64,000 nucleotides of DNA from an uncultured Halobacteriovorax sp. (GCA_913061265.1 CAJXVS010000002.1:434001-498000), one strand, 5' to 3'; numbered from the stretch's first letter, positions 1-8,993 are shown. Numbers and translations: made by a program. The notes: generated from the sequence alone by a model not told the origin.

Positions 1-182
1 AAGCCAGTGAGATTAGCTCTTACACTTCAGATCAGTTCGATAAAGTCTCAGGAAGTAAGATCCTTGAACTCGTTGAAGAGAGGCTATCTAAACAGGACTC
101 TTATAACGACCTTTTAGCCGAAAAACTAGACGAGGCCCTCAACCGGGTTTCTGAACTAGAGAAAAAACTAGGATCTAAATGA
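1..182 (+). CDS. C-terminal fragment of unknown protein
   Basis: The frame is open from the window edge to a TGA and gives 59 residues; the start lies outside the window. The tail is rich in Leu, Glu and Lys (ending SELEKKLGSK) and looks like a short amphipathic helix or coiled coil. Its stop overlaps the next gene's start as ATGA, so the two are probably cotranscribed and translationally coupled. No function can be assigned from this fragment. Confidence 0.6.
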   Translation, partial: ASEISSYTSDQFDKVSGSKILELVEERLSKQDSYNDLLAEKLDEALNRVSELEKKLGSK

Positions 183-1207
183 GTATTTCTGAATTTATGA
201 AGAAACATAAAAGTTCAGATAAGACTCCCTTCGTAGAAAGAATCAAAAAATGGGAAATTGAAAAAGATGTAAATGACTTCTTAGGCACAACGATAATGGC
301 TGGAGTCACCTTAGGGGATATCATTTTAGATGGTTCTCTTCGAGATAAAATTGATCCAGATGTCTTTGAGTCCTTTAGCAGCTTAATGAATGAAAAGGCT
401 GATTCTTTTGAAGAAATCCGCGACTTAATTGTTGAAAAATACGAGATCTCTGGCGCTTCTGTTGGTGGGCTTCTCAATAAAATCCAAGGTCAATTAGGTG
501 AGAACACATTTATTAATAATGTGGGTTCTCATGCCCACCTTGCCTCTGACGGGGCTCAAAAAGGTTGGGATGTTCAAATCGATCATGGAGACGCAAGCCA
601 ATATGTACAAGTTAAAATTTATAATGATGCCGATGGTGTCATTGAGAAGATAAAGGAAGTAAATGGGCATGTTGACTTGCAAGGAGTAAACGAAACAGTT
701 TCACAAGTTGATTTTGCCGTGAACTCTGACATCTTCGAAGAAGTAAAAGAAAAAGCTCTTGCTCTAGGTCTTAAGAATGAAATCTTAGATGTAGGAGCAA
801 CAAGAGATGATCTTCGTAACCTACTCAGCTCAAATTTTGAAGATATTAAAAACTACAATGGTCTCTCTAACTTCTTTGGGGAAACCTTAGGAAACACTTT
901 ATCTGCAGGAGCTTTACACGCTGTTATAAATGGTTTCTTTGTTTGGAAGGGTTCTAAAGAAGTTGATCAGGCCCTCGATGACACTTTTCATAGTACATCT
1001 GTATCGGCTGGAGGGATTGCCGCTTCGATGATCGTAGAAGATCTTCTTTTCTTTGGAGGTCCTGTGGCAGGACTAGTTGGCCTTGGTATTGGCGTAGGAA
1101 CTAGAAGTGTTCTCAGAAGGATTTCAGATAGAAGGTTTCTTGTTGATAGGTTAGAGAACGCTAATGTTGAATTAAGCGGTCTGCTTGAGAATATAAAGAC
1201 TACCTAG
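179..1207 (+). CDS. Hypothetical protein, possible nuclease-like core and hydrophobic C-terminus
   Basis: Not a family I recognise. The 342-residue product has no signal peptide. Residues about 115-150 contain GWDVQIDHGD followed by YVQVKIY; an Asp-rich strand followed by Q-x-K is the arrangement seen in PD-(D/E)xK-type nuclease folds, but this is only a resemblance. The C-terminal quarter (about 275-310) is Gly-rich and hydrophobic (FFGGPVAGLVGLGIGVGTR), like a glycine-zipper membrane hairpin, and is followed by basic residues. It starts on the ATGA overlap with the upstream fragment. A membrane-active toxin or a phage- or plasmid-type accessory protein is possible; nothing here proves it. 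Confidence 0.75.
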   Translation: MSISEFMKKHKSSDKTPFVERIKKWEIEKDVNDFLGTTIMAGVTLGDIILDGSLRDKIDPDVFESFSSLMNEKADSFEEIRDLIVEKYEISGASVGGLLNKIQGQLGENTFINNVGSHAHLASDGAQKGWDVQIDHGDASQYVQVKIYNDADGVIEKIKEVNGHVDLQGVNETVSQVDFAVNSDIFEEVKEKALALGLKNEILDVGATRDDLRNLLSSNFEDIKNYNGLSNFFGETLGNTLSAGALHAVINGFFVWKGSKEVDQALDDTFHSTSVSAGGIAASMIVEDLLFFGGPVAGLVGLGIGVGTRSVLRRISDRRFLVDRLENANVELSGLLENIKTT

Positions 1208-1376
1208 AAGTTCACTGGATAGTCTCTTCCTTAGGCAAATCTAAAACAGCGCTTTCCGTCTGAATTCATGTTTAGGCTAGCTAAGTAAAAAATAGAGGAT
1301 ATAAGGTGCGAATTTGTCACCTTTAAAGAGTCTTAAAAAGTGTTCTTCTAATTATAGGTATCAATAAGAAATAGGC

Positions 1377-1895
1377 CTAATAAAGCTCTTCACCTTGATC
1401 TAAAAGAGTTAGAAACAAAAGCATATCAACTTCAACCTCACAGTAGTTTGGTTGCATATACTCACAGAGATTATAAAAGGCCTTATTATGATCTTTTTCT
1501 TTAAAGTGAGCGAGCTCGTGGACGACTAACATCTCAAGCATCTCTTTTGGTGCAATCTTTAAACTCATCGCTATTCGAATTTCATGTTTATTTTTTAATT
1601 TTCCTCCATGATTTAGGCTTACAAAAGTATGAGTTCCAAGAGCATCGATAACCAGGTCTTTTTGTTTTCCATACTTTACTTTGTCGATCTGAGGAGACTT
1701 CTTCATGTACTTCTGTTTGAGAGCGTTAGCATACTCGTATAGCTGCTTATCAGAATTTATCTGATGACCAATGGGGTATTTAGCGAGTAGATGTTTTTTT
1801 AAATTACCACTCTTAATCAGTTGTTCGACTTGATCTCTTATATGTTGAGGATAGCCTTCGAAATAATCTCTTTTTGTCATAGGTAGTTGTATCAT
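1377..1895 (-). CDS. YgjP-like (DUF45) zinc metallopeptidase
   Basis: Predicted cytosolic metallopeptidase of the YgjP/DUF45 group. The zinc motif HELAHFKEKDH is at about residues 126-136: two His ligands and the catalytic Glu, followed by the family's conserved K-x-H and an aromatic YNLCEYMQPNY stretch. The 172-residue length is a little short for the family (about 170-240). The physiological substrate of this family is poorly known. The start at 1895 lacks a clear Shine-Dalgarno; a start at 1880 (MTKRD) is equally possible. The gene stands alone and leftward. Confidence 0.8.
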   Translation of the reverse strand: MIQLPMTKRDYFEGYPQHIRDQVEQLIKSGNLKKHLLAKYPIGHQINSDKQLYEYANALKQKYMKKSPQIDKVKYGKQKDLVIDALGTHTFVSLNHGGKLKNKHEIRIAMSLKIAPKEMLEMLVVHELAHFKEKDHNKAFYNLCEYMQPNYCEVEVDMLLFLTLLDQGEELY

Positions 1896-1923
1896 ATCTA
1901 TTTTTTAATTCCACAAGCAAATC

Positions 1924-1942
1924 AGGTACCTGGTCACTTGCA
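1924..1942 (+). repeat. Solo REP-like element matching the RAYT end
   Basis: AGGTACCTGGTCACTTGCA here is an exact 19-bp reverse complement of 20711-20729, the right end of the RAYT element, and differs at two positions from that element's left end near 20012-20031. It lies intergenically, directly beside a terminator hairpin, as REP sequences often do. Presumably this is a non-autonomous copy mobilised by a RAYT; that is inference. Confidence 0.7.
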
Positions 1943-1977
1943 AAAATAAAAAGGGGCGCCTATTAAATGCGCCCCTT
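1943..1977 (-). terminator. Rho-independent terminator
   Basis: A perfect 9-bp stem pairs 1951-1959 (AAGGGGCGC) with 1969-1977. Read leftward it is followed by a T-rich run (the A-run at 1942-1952 on the plus strand). It lies 30 bp past the stop of the leftward small exported protein gene. Confidence 0.85.
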
Positions 1978-2007
1978 CTAGAGAGATAGAATTATTTAAT
2001 GTACTTC

Positions 2008-2331
2008 TTAGTCCTTACAACGAACAACTACAGTAGCTCCATAAAGACCAGATACATGGTTAAATGTTACTCTACTTGTAGAAGTATAAGCTTTTCTTCC
2101 AAAAGATCCGTCTTCTAAGTCTGAATGAGTAGGATTACAGCTCTTTAGAAAAGAAAAACGTGTTCTTCCCCAAGTGTCTCCGTTAATTTCTTCAACCATG
2201 TCCATTGCTTGTGCGTAAGCGGCTTGTCCTGACTCAGCACCTTTAATCCAAACAATTTCAGTCTTGTCTAGGTTTCCAGCGAATGATGATAGTGATAGTA
2301 GTGCTGCGGCAATAGCGATAAATTTTTTCAT
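2008..2331 (-). CDS. Small exported protein, unknown function
   Basis: Not a recognised family. The 107-residue product starts with a clear signal peptide (MKKFIAIAAALLSLSSFAG); the mature part is about 88 residues with two Cys, at SCNP and at the C-terminal VVRCKD, which could form a disulfide in the periplasm. I chose the ATG at 2331 rather than an in-frame start 51 bp upstream because it has GGAG at proper spacing and gives the signal peptide directly. It is monocistronic, with its own terminator downstream. Confidence 0.8.
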   Translation of the reverse strand: MKKFIAIAAALLSLSSFAGNLDKTEIVWIKGAESGQAAYAQAMDMVEEINGDTWGRTRFSFLKSCNPTHSDLEDGSFGRKAYTSTSRVTFNHVSGLYGATVVVRCKD

Positions 2332-2675
2332 ATAAACTCCAATAGTTTGTTGGGCATCAGCGCCCTGTGTTTCATTGACCAAGTTATAGGGGAGAGGGAT
2401 TTATTTTTCTTTATGAAAATGAGTTTTGAGTCAGTTTTCCTTAACCGCTCGTAAAGCAATATTTTAGGCAAGTTAGGCATGTGTTTGTCCTTGATAAAGA
2501 ATTAGGAGCTAGGCAAATTAACTTTGGGTTATGAAATTATTGAATCCTAGAGATAAATAACTGCTTATCTGTCTAAAAACTGATCAAATCTCAAGATCTA
2601 AGTGACTTGAATTGCGTGGCTTAATTGGCATCTTTATTGCTCTTTAAAGAGGTATATAAAACTTAGGAGAGAGAG
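2332..2675. other. Divergent intergenic region, 344 bp
   Basis: No credible coding frame is seen. The region separates two divergent exported-protein genes and must hold both promoters. The best-defined signal is the sigma-54-like site listed separately near its right end. The left part is AT-rich without a motif I can defend. Confidence 0.5.
2625..2641 (+). promoter_or_regulatory. Candidate sigma-54 promoter
   Basis: TTGGCATCTTTATTGCT carries the GG and GC doublets separated by exactly 10 bases, as in sigma-54 -24/-12 promoters. Only the base after TGGCA departs from consensus. Transcription would start near 2652, giving a leader of about 24 bases with a strong ribosome site before the gene at 2676. 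No enhancer-binding site was identified. Confidence 0.5.
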
Positions 2676-3167
2676 ATGAAATCGATTATACTTTTGGCAT
2701 TGGCGCTAAGCTTTTCTGCAAACTTAATGGGCGCAGAGTTTGTTTGTACTGCTCCTGATGGAAGGGCCTTTCCTGAAAAAGAAATAAAAATTACGTTAAA
2801 CAGTTCAGGTAAAGATATTTTCGAAGCCACTGATGATGATCCTATGACTCTAGAACATATGAAAGAAGACCGCCTAAGATGGAAGTTTGGCTTCTTTAAT
2901 ATTGAAATGGTTCTTGACGCTAGAAAGCAAAGACTTGAGATATATGATGAAGATGGGATCCTTGAAGAGACCTATCCACTAAATTGTTCAAAAGCTGAAG
3001 AAGCTGAACAAGAAATGATCGCAGGATTATTACAGCATGGAAAAATGCTCGCGCAATCCCCAGACTACAAAGAGATGATCTCAGACGTACCTAGAGATGC
3101 TCGTGAGTTTGAACTTCCTATGGTTCAAGAGAGATCCTTTAATGAAGGAACCGCCATTTCTAAATAG
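2676..3167 (+). CDS. Exported hypothetical protein
   Basis: The 163-residue product has a signal peptide (about residues 1-19, ending LMGA). Two Cys, in FVCTAPDG and NCSKAEE, bracket an acidic domain rich in short beta-like stretches, followed by a helical tail. No family recognised. The start is fixed by AGGAGAGAGAG just before the ATG. It lies behind a candidate sigma-54 promoter and so may be expressed conditionally. Confidence 0.8.
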   Translation: MKSIILLALALSFSANLMGAEFVCTAPDGRAFPEKEIKITLNSSGKDIFEATDDDPMTLEHMKEDRLRWKFGFFNIEMVLDARKQRLEIYDEDGILEETYPLNCSKAEEAEQEMIAGLLQHGKMLAQSPDYKEMISDVPRDAREFELPMVQERSFNEGTAISK

Positions 3168-3208
3168 AGATGGGACTTGGTTCCTGCAGACTTGTGCTAA
3201 GAAAAAAA

Positions 3209-4486
3209 CTACGCAGCTTTGGTCTCTGGGTTTGAATTGACCTTAATAGGTACTACATTAGATGTATCAAGAATTTCTTCAGGGACTATCTCTTCAGATT
3301 TTACAGAATTTCTTATTAAGCTCGTCATTCTTACAAGAAAAGGAGCGGTGATCATCGTGACAAGAATACTGGTGACAACTAGTTTGTTTACAGGCGTGTC
3401 TATAATATTAAAGTGAAGAGCACTTCCGATTAAAACAATTCCAAATTCCCCCGCTTGAGAAATGAGAAGACTTACTTTTATGCCAGATTTAAAGTTTCCA
3501 TTTTTAATTCGTCCTATGGCCGTAAGGATGATTGATTTGGTTGCAATGATTCCAAGAGAGAGAAGGCCCACTTGCTGCAAGTTTTCGGCTATGAATTTGA
3601 AATCAAAATTAATTCCTAAGGTCATGAAAAACAGGCCCATGAGGATCCCTTTAAAAGGGAGGGTTAAGCTTTTGATGCTTGTTTTAATTTCAGTGTTTGC
3701 TAGGAAGGCCCCTGTTATAAATGATCCCATAGGCATTGATAGACCAATCTTTTCCATTCCAATGGCCATCCCAATCATTAAAAATAAGAAAGACGCTAAG
3801 GATATTTCAGGATCTTGTGTTCTTTTAATAAATGAAATGGCTGGCTTTAAAACAAAGAAGCATAGAAGAATTAAACTGCAAAAGAGTCCAAACTTTAAGG
3901 CAATACCTGAATAGCTCATCACTTGCTGAGAGCTGGAGTCAGTTGCGAGTAAGGGGATAATCGCCAGGAGGGGAACAATGAGTAAATCTTGAAATAAAAG
4001 AATACTTAGAGAGGTCTGGCCATGACTTAAGGTGAGTTGAGATGTCTCGGCCATATGCGATAAGGCAAAGGCGGTTGATGATAAAGATAAGGCAGCGCCC
4101 ACAAGAAAAGCCGCTTGGTAGCTTAATCCAAAGGCCACTCCGATGAAAAAGAAAATAATAGTGGTCAAAGTCATTTGAAGACCACCTTCGAGGATTATAT
4201 TTTTTCGAAGTTGTTTTAGCCTGGCTGGGCTTAACTCAAGGCCTACAATAAAAAGAAGAAGGGTTATACCGAGCTCGGCCAACTGAACAATACTCTTTGA
4301 GTTATCAATCAGGCCTAGGCACATGGGGCCAATTAGGATACCCGCTACAATATAGCCAAGCATTGATCCTAGCTTAAGGCGCTTAAATAAGGGCACAAGA
4401 GCTAGTGTTGCTATTAAGAAGTAAAATGTATCCATTAGGAATTCATGAAGATTCAGCCGTATATCCTTGTATTTAGGGATGTTCAT
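3209..4486 (-). CDS. CPA2-family monovalent cation:proton antiporter
   Basis: The inner-membrane protein of 425 residues has 10-12 hydrophobic segments and strong Kef-type similarity: LGSMLGYIVAGILIGP near the N-terminus, then FIVGLELSP. It lacks the C-terminal RCK/TrkA-N nucleotide-binding domain of KefB/KefC, so it is a transporter core only, with a short charged C-terminal tail. It probably exchanges Na+ or K+ for H+. The start is uncertain: the ATG at 4435 (MDTFYF) aligns better with the usual Kef N-terminus, and neither has a good ribosome site. It is convergent with the gene to its left. Confidence 0.85.
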   Translation of the reverse strand: MNIPKYKDIRLNLHEFLMDTFYFLIATLALVPLFKRLKLGSMLGYIVAGILIGPMCLGLIDNSKSIVQLAELGITLLLFIVGLELSPARLKQLRKNIILEGGLQMTLTTIIFFFIGVAFGLSYQAAFLVGAALSLSSTAFALSHMAETSQLTLSHGQTSLSILLFQDLLIVPLLAIIPLLATDSSSQQVMSYSGIALKFGLFCSLILLCFFVLKPAISFIKRTQDPEISLASFLFLMIGMAIGMEKIGLSMPMGSFITGAFLANTEIKTSIKSLTLPFKGILMGLFFMTLGINFDFKFIAENLQQVGLLSLGIIATKSIILTAIGRIKNGNFKSGIKVSLLISQAGEFGIVLIGSALHFNIIDTPVNKLVVTSILVTMITAPFLVRMTSLIRNSVKSEEIVPEEILDTSNVVPIKVNSNPETKAA

Positions 4487-4661
4487 CCCGACTTATCTAC
4501 TCGGCTAAAAGAGGCTAAAACTTTAGTGTTTAAGGGAGGTATTTCTCCAATCATTTCTAGGCTTGAATCTGATCATTGAAGACCAACTAACACCATGCTG
4601 CTTTAACTAACCTAAGACTTTGTTATTCTCCCCCCTAAACAAAAATCAATAGGAGAATGCT

Positions 4662-5297
4662 ATGGCAGTTAAACTCGGTGATACCGCACCAAACTTTACG
4701 GCAATGACGACTGAAGGTGAGCTTAATTTTCACGATTGGATTGGCGATAAATGGGCCATTCTTTTTTCTCATCCAAAAGACTTCACTCCAGTTTGTACAA
4801 CTGAACTTGGAACAGTCGCTAAGATGAAAGATCAATTTGATAATAGAAACTGTAAGGTCATGGCCTTAAGTGTTGACTCTGTTGAAGATCATCACGAATG
4901 GGTTAAAGATATTAATGAAACTCAAGGGACGACTGTTAATTATCCAATCGTTGCTGATACTGACCGCAAGGTTGCCGATCTTTATGACATGATCCACCCA
5001 AATGCTCTTAACACTCTAACTGTGCGTTCAGTATTTGTTATAGGTCCTGATAAAAAAGTTAAGCTTACTCTTACTTACCCAGCAGCGACAGGAAGAAACT
5101 TTGATGAAATTCTTCGTGTTGTAGACTCGGTTCAACTGACGGCCAATCATATGGTTGCCACACCAGCAAACTGGAAAGATGGTGATACTTGTATTGTAGT
5201 TCCAAGTTTAAGTGATGATGAAGCGAGAGCGAAGTTCACAAAAGGGATTGAAGTTATCAAGCCTTATTTAAGAACGACTCCACAACCTAATAAATAA
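4662..5297 (+). CDS. 1-Cys peroxiredoxin (Prx6 type)
   Basis: Thiol peroxidase reducing hydrogen peroxide or alkyl peroxides. The peroxidatic Cys45 sits in FTPVCTTE, the AhpC/TSA active-site motif. The Prx6-type C-terminal half follows (RSVFVIGPDKKVKLTLTYP, then RNFDEILRVVDSVQLT). At 211 residues it has the standard length, and no second resolving Cys is seen in the usual place. AGGAG is well spaced before the ATG. It is a single gene with its own terminator. Confidence 0.93.
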   Translation: MAVKLGDTAPNFTAMTTEGELNFHDWIGDKWAILFSHPKDFTPVCTTELGTVAKMKDQFDNRNCKVMALSVDSVEDHHEWVKDINETQGTTVNYPIVADTDRKVADLYDMIHPNALNTLTVRSVFVIGPDKKVKLTLTYPAATGRNFDEILRVVDSVQLTANHMVATPANWKDGDTCIVVPSLSDDEARAKFTKGIEVIKPYLRTTPQPNK

Positions 5298-5306
5298 TGA
5301 TTAGTG

Positions 5307-5351
5307 AGATCTCAATAGGCCAAGCAAGGGCCTGTTGAGATCTTCATTTTT
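5307..5351 (+). terminator. Terminator after the peroxiredoxin gene
   Basis: A 15-bp stem with one G-T pair (5307-5321 with 5329-5343) and a 7-base loop is followed by TCATTTTT. It lies between convergent genes and may also serve the leftward gene. Confidence 0.85.
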
Positions 5352-5356
5352 AGAAA

Positions 5357-5851
5357 TTATCTTCTTACCATTATCTCAAAAATTTCACTAGAAGCATTAG
5401 ACCCAGAACCCGTCTCTACAATACGCGCATTAAAACGAACTCCTATAGGAAGAACGGAGATATTCACAACGGCCATATTGGTTTTTTGTGAAATATTTAT
5501 GCTCAATTGTTCTTTATGATTATTTTCAATATTAGTCACTTCAAGAACGCAACTAGGACCAGTTCGTCCATCAGGGATTTCTCTTACGCACCAATTAAAT
5601 AAATCTCCCATGCGATTTCCATCATTACTCATGAGCTCACCAAAGATCACATCTGCAGAGGGAACGGCGTGAATAAATAGGTTTGTTGAATGATAATTCT
5701 TGGCCTTACAAAAACGAGAATAGATCTTTGCTCCTTGCGACTTTCCGTCCTTACAGACGAAGGCATCTTGAACTTTTATTTTTAGATTAGGTCTGTTTGC
5801 TCCAAAAAGAGGAAGGCAAAAAAGGCAGCTTAAGATAAGGGCAAGTTTCAT
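5357..5851 (-). CDS. Exported hypothetical protein
   Basis: Signal peptide MKLALILSCLFCLPLFGA, then a mature part of about 146 residues with Cys in FVCKDG, RFCKAKN, NWCVREI and PSCVLEV, which could make two disulfides. The length suggests a small beta-rich periplasmic or secreted protein. No family recognised. The start is supported by TGGAG upstream. It is divergent from the glycine-rich protein gene at 6001. Confidence 0.78.
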   Translation of the reverse strand: MKLALILSCLFCLPLFGANRPNLKIKVQDAFVCKDGKSQGAKIYSRFCKAKNYHSTNLFIHAVPSADVIFGELMSNDGNRMGDLFNWCVREIPDGRTGPSCVLEVTNIENNHKEQLSINISQKTNMAVVNISVLPIGVRFNARIVETGSGSNASSEIFEIMVRR

Positions 5852-6000
5852 AGTTTCTCCAGAGTTTTTCTAATTTTAAGGGATAACTAAGGCACTAGCC
5901 ATGAATTAAAACTATAGATAAATACTCTTGTACTTTATTAGCCGGAGCCTACATATAAAAACAGAAACTTAAGGCCCGCATCCTCATTAGCAACCCTTTT

Positions 6001-7698
6001 ATGTCCTTAAAAAAAACGACAAAACTCCGAAGAGTTAGGGTGAGATTTTCCTTAACCTTGTCCATTTTATTATTACTGCTTGGGTTCTCAAACCTAACGG
6101 CGAATGATGACTTTTGCGTGGAGTGCACCTCTTCTGGTGGCGGCTACGGAGGTAGTTCCCCAGGATTTAATGGGGGAGGAATGTTTGGCGGCGGGTTTAT
6201 GAATCAGAACACAATGTTTGATGAATCTGGCAATATTCAAGATAACGAAGATACGGTCTCAACTATAGCGATGACTCTTGGGTTTAATTTCTATGGTGGC
6301 AGCGAAAGACAGGATCAGAATACTTCTAAAGAAAGACTTGATGTCCTCATGAACCAATATCAACTAGACCGCCCTGAAAATTATGATTTAAGAGATAGAG
6401 TTTTCTCTCAAGTGGCCATGAGTTTGGCCCAGAGAGAAATGTCAATGGAAGGCGGTGGCTTTGATTTTAATGTTGAGTATAAATCTACCGACGCTCTTAA
6501 TGAATTTGAAAGAACTCTCTCAGACTCAAATATTCCACTACCAAGTGAGATGTCCTCGGCCTATCAGCTTAAAAATTTAGTTGAGCAAGCCGGAGATGAT
6601 CACCTTGAGTTTCTAAGAGAGGTAGATGCTCAATTTACTGGAGATCAAAAGCAGAAGGTTCTGATGGACTCAATGATGAGGTTTCATCAGGATGCTGATT
6701 CTAAGCGTGACTTTATTCAAGAGATACTTAAAGGAGAAGTCGACCAGGACTTTTTAAACATGCTTTTAAATAATGAACTCATGGCGGGAAGTAACCCTTG
6801 GGCAGGAGATCCTACTCCAGGGCTTTTAGAGCTGATCGCTGAACACGTCGATTTTGACCATAAAGCGGGTTTTACTAATGAGAATATACTATGCCAAACC
6901 TTAGCTCCGAGTTTCTATTATACTGAAATGGGACAGAGGCAAGCTGAAGAGTCCATGAGAGACTTTGATAACGCGATCCTTGAAGGGGGAGGCTTTCCGG
7001 GTTCTGGTTCTGGCTTTGGCGGCGGAATGGGTGGTGGTTTTCCAGGAACTCCTGTCTTTAGTGGAGATGGCGCAGATGCTTCTGATGAATATTTAACAGC
7101 AAGAGAATTTACTGAAGATACTTCTTATCAATATACACCTCCATCACCTGAAGAGATTAAGGAGCAGCAAGAGGCCATGAAAAAGATGGCCACTAAGATA
7201 GCTCAAGAAAAAGTAAAGACCCTTTTGTCAGTTGGAGCAGACCCTAATGTTACTTGCAAAGATGGTATGAGCGTTAATGATAAGCTATTTCTTCTTGAAG
7301 AAGAGGGGCTTTTTGATAAAGGCCTAAGCTCTGAATATGGAAATGGCCCTTCCGAGTCCGGCACTCCTTGCGTTGGTCACTTAGATGATTCAGACTTTGT
7401 AGGTCTTTGCGATACCGTTTCAATCATAGCGACTTTAACTAATAAACTAAAACGCAATGAAGAAATAAGAGAGGGCAGAGAGTCCTCTGGAGTGTTGAAT
7501 AATATTTACGGTGAAGGAACTTCACTATGTAATTTTGTTTTGCTTGATAAGATGATGACCTTTGGCGGAATGTCTTTAGGGAGAAATATTGAACTTGAAA
7601 TAACACCTAATGGAACCCATAGAAGCTTTGTTATTCAGGGAAAAGATAAGGAGGATTTTATGAAGAAGTTAAAAGGCCTTATTAATTTAAACGAATAG
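6001..7698 (+). CDS. Large exported protein with Gly-rich linkers
   Basis: The 565-residue product has a basic start and a hydrophobic segment (residues about 17-32), then Cys-containing FCVECTSSGG and a Gly/Met/Phe-rich stretch. A second Gly/Phe-rich linker lies at about 330-350. Between and after are acidic, helical regions (about 85-310 and 385-450) and a C-terminal domain with three further Cys. No known domain recognised; a cell-surface or secreted structural protein is a reasonable guess. No good ribosome site is seen before the ATG at 6001, so the start is less certain. Confidence 0.7.
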   Translation: MSLKKTTKLRRVRVRFSLTLSILLLLLGFSNLTANDDFCVECTSSGGGYGGSSPGFNGGGMFGGGFMNQNTMFDESGNIQDNEDTVSTIAMTLGFNFYGGSERQDQNTSKERLDVLMNQYQLDRPENYDLRDRVFSQVAMSLAQREMSMEGGGFDFNVEYKSTDALNEFERTLSDSNIPLPSEMSSAYQLKNLVEQAGDDHLEFLREVDAQFTGDQKQKVLMDSMMRFHQDADSKRDFIQEILKGEVDQDFLNMLLNNELMAGSNPWAGDPTPGLLELIAEHVDFDHKAGFTNENILCQTLAPSFYYTEMGQRQAEESMRDFDNAILEGGGFPGSGSGFGGGMGGGFPGTPVFSGDGADASDEYLTAREFTEDTSYQYTPPSPEEIKEQQEAMKKMATKIAQEKVKTLLSVGADPNVTCKDGMSVNDKLFLLEEEGLFDKGLSSEYGNGPSESGTPCVGHLDDSDFVGLCDTVSIIATLTNKLKRNEEIREGRESSGVLNNIYGEGTSLCNFVLLDKMMTFGGMSLGRNIELEITPNGTHRSFVIQGKDKEDFMKKLKGLINLNE

Positions 7699-7722
7699 GT
7701 TACTTGCTTTTTCTACTCTATT

Positions 7723-8244
7723 TTAAGGACACTTCTTTTGAACAGAAGCTAGCTCACGCCCCGAACTACGAAGGCCGTACTTCTTCTTAACGGCTTTCCA
7801 TCTCGTTACGTACTCACAATGAAACTTCTTGTTAGGCGGCATCCAGCGGGTAGGACCCTTGGCGCCTTTTTGGCGGTTTAGGCTTTTATAGACGGGAATC
7901 AAATTAATCGGATCATTGGCAAAGGCGCGCCTCTTTTTACGAGTCCAAGAATCAGCGCCAGTTTGATGGGCATGCTTTAGAGGAACAATATGATCAATGT
8001 CGAGATCTGATGCTTTTGTAAAAGTCTTACCTGAATAAGGGTCATACCATTTTCCCCAAGTCACAGAGCAGCCCTTGTTCTTCTTAAACTTAAGATCCCC
8101 TATGTTCTCTTTTATCAAAGTTTCCATGCGGGAGTTTTGGCAATCGCGGTCCTCGTCTACCCAGTGTGGGTAGAGCTTACGCTTATAGTTCTCCGCATAG
8201 GCGGTAAAACTGATGAATAGACACAAGATCAGGGCGCTTTTCAT
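7723..8244 (-). CDS. Secreted HNH endonuclease (DUF1524 type)
   Basis: Probable extracytoplasmic nuclease. A signal peptide (residues 1-17) precedes a GmrSD/DUF1524-like HNH core: DIDHIVPLKHAH at 82-93 supplies the catalytic His and metal ligands, and ANDPINLIPVYKSLNRQKG at 109-127 carries the Asn and second-helix residues. Four Cys may form disulfides outside the cytoplasm. At 173 residues it is a typical small secreted member. It could degrade foreign or prey DNA for nutrients, which is inference. It is convergent with the gene at 6001. Confidence 0.88.
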   Translation of the reverse strand: MKSALILCLFISFTAYAENYKRKLYPHWVDEDRDCQNSRMETLIKENIGDLKFKKNKGCSVTWGKWYDPYSGKTFTKASDLDIDHIVPLKHAHQTGADSWTRKKRRAFANDPINLIPVYKSLNRQKGAKGPTRWMPPNKKFHCEYVTRWKAVKKKYGLRSSGRELASVQKKCP

Positions 8245-8344
8245 AAATACTTATCGGTAGGACTATTTTAATCCTAAAGCAGGTCTCTGGTCATTTTCAT
8301 AAGCGAAATAAAGACAAATAAATATAAAATGCTATAATTTCCCT

Positions 8345-8989
8345 ATGTTTATAGGACACTACGCCGCCGGACTCGCGGCCAAAAAGATAGAGCCAAAAGT
8401 ATCTTTGGGAGTTCTCTTTATGGGGACTCAGTTATTAGATCTTCTCTTTCCGCTCTTTGTTTTGCTTGGGCTAGAGGACGTGCGTTTTAATCACTCCCTC
8501 GGAACCTTTAATGGGCTGGATCTGATTCATGTGCCGTGGTCTCACGGACTTGTGGCGAGTTTACTTTGGTCATTACTGGCAGCTGGAATCGGCTATCTTT
8601 ATTATAAAACTCTTAAAGCAAGCCTAGTCATAGGCCTAAGTGTTTTCTCTCATTGGATCTTAGATTGGGTAACTCATATTCCCGATCTTCCTCTTTTTAT
8701 GTCAGCGCCAAAATTTGGCCTCGGTCTCTGGACTAGTACTTATGGAACTCTTGCTGTTGAAGGGATCTTCTTTATTACTTCGGTGGTTCTGTATTTAAAG
8801 ACGGTAAGTCTTACTTCGATGAGACAAAAAATTCTCTTCTGGAGCATGCTTGTCTTTTTGATGGTGATCTATTTAGGAAATATCTTGAGCCCCATGCAAC
8901 CAGAATCTCTAACGGCCCATCAGATTGTGATGCCTATGTTAGGTTTATGGTTGATGGTCTTTTGGGGGCATTTTGCTGATAAAAAATAG
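8345..8989 (+). CDS. Multi-pass membrane protein, YdjM/DUF457-like
   Basis: The 214-residue product has about six hydrophobic segments and polar motifs of the YdjM-like group annotated as membrane-bound metal-dependent hydrolases: GHYAAG at the start, PWSHG at about 61-65 and FSHWILDWVTH at about 99-109. These His and Asp residues could bind a metal at the membrane face. Enzyme activity is unproven for the family. It is a single gene without a strong ribosome site. Confidence 0.7.
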   Translation: MFIGHYAAGLAAKKIEPKVSLGVLFMGTQLLDLLFPLFVLLGLEDVRFNHSLGTFNGLDLIHVPWSHGLVASLLWSLLAAGIGYLYYKTLKASLVIGLSVFSHWILDWVTHIPDLPLFMSAPKFGLGLWTSTYGTLAVEGIFFITSVVLYLKTVSLTSMRQKILFWSMLVFLMVIYLGNILSPMQPESLTAHQIVMPMLGLWLMVFWGHFADKK

Positions 8990-8993
8990 TGGA

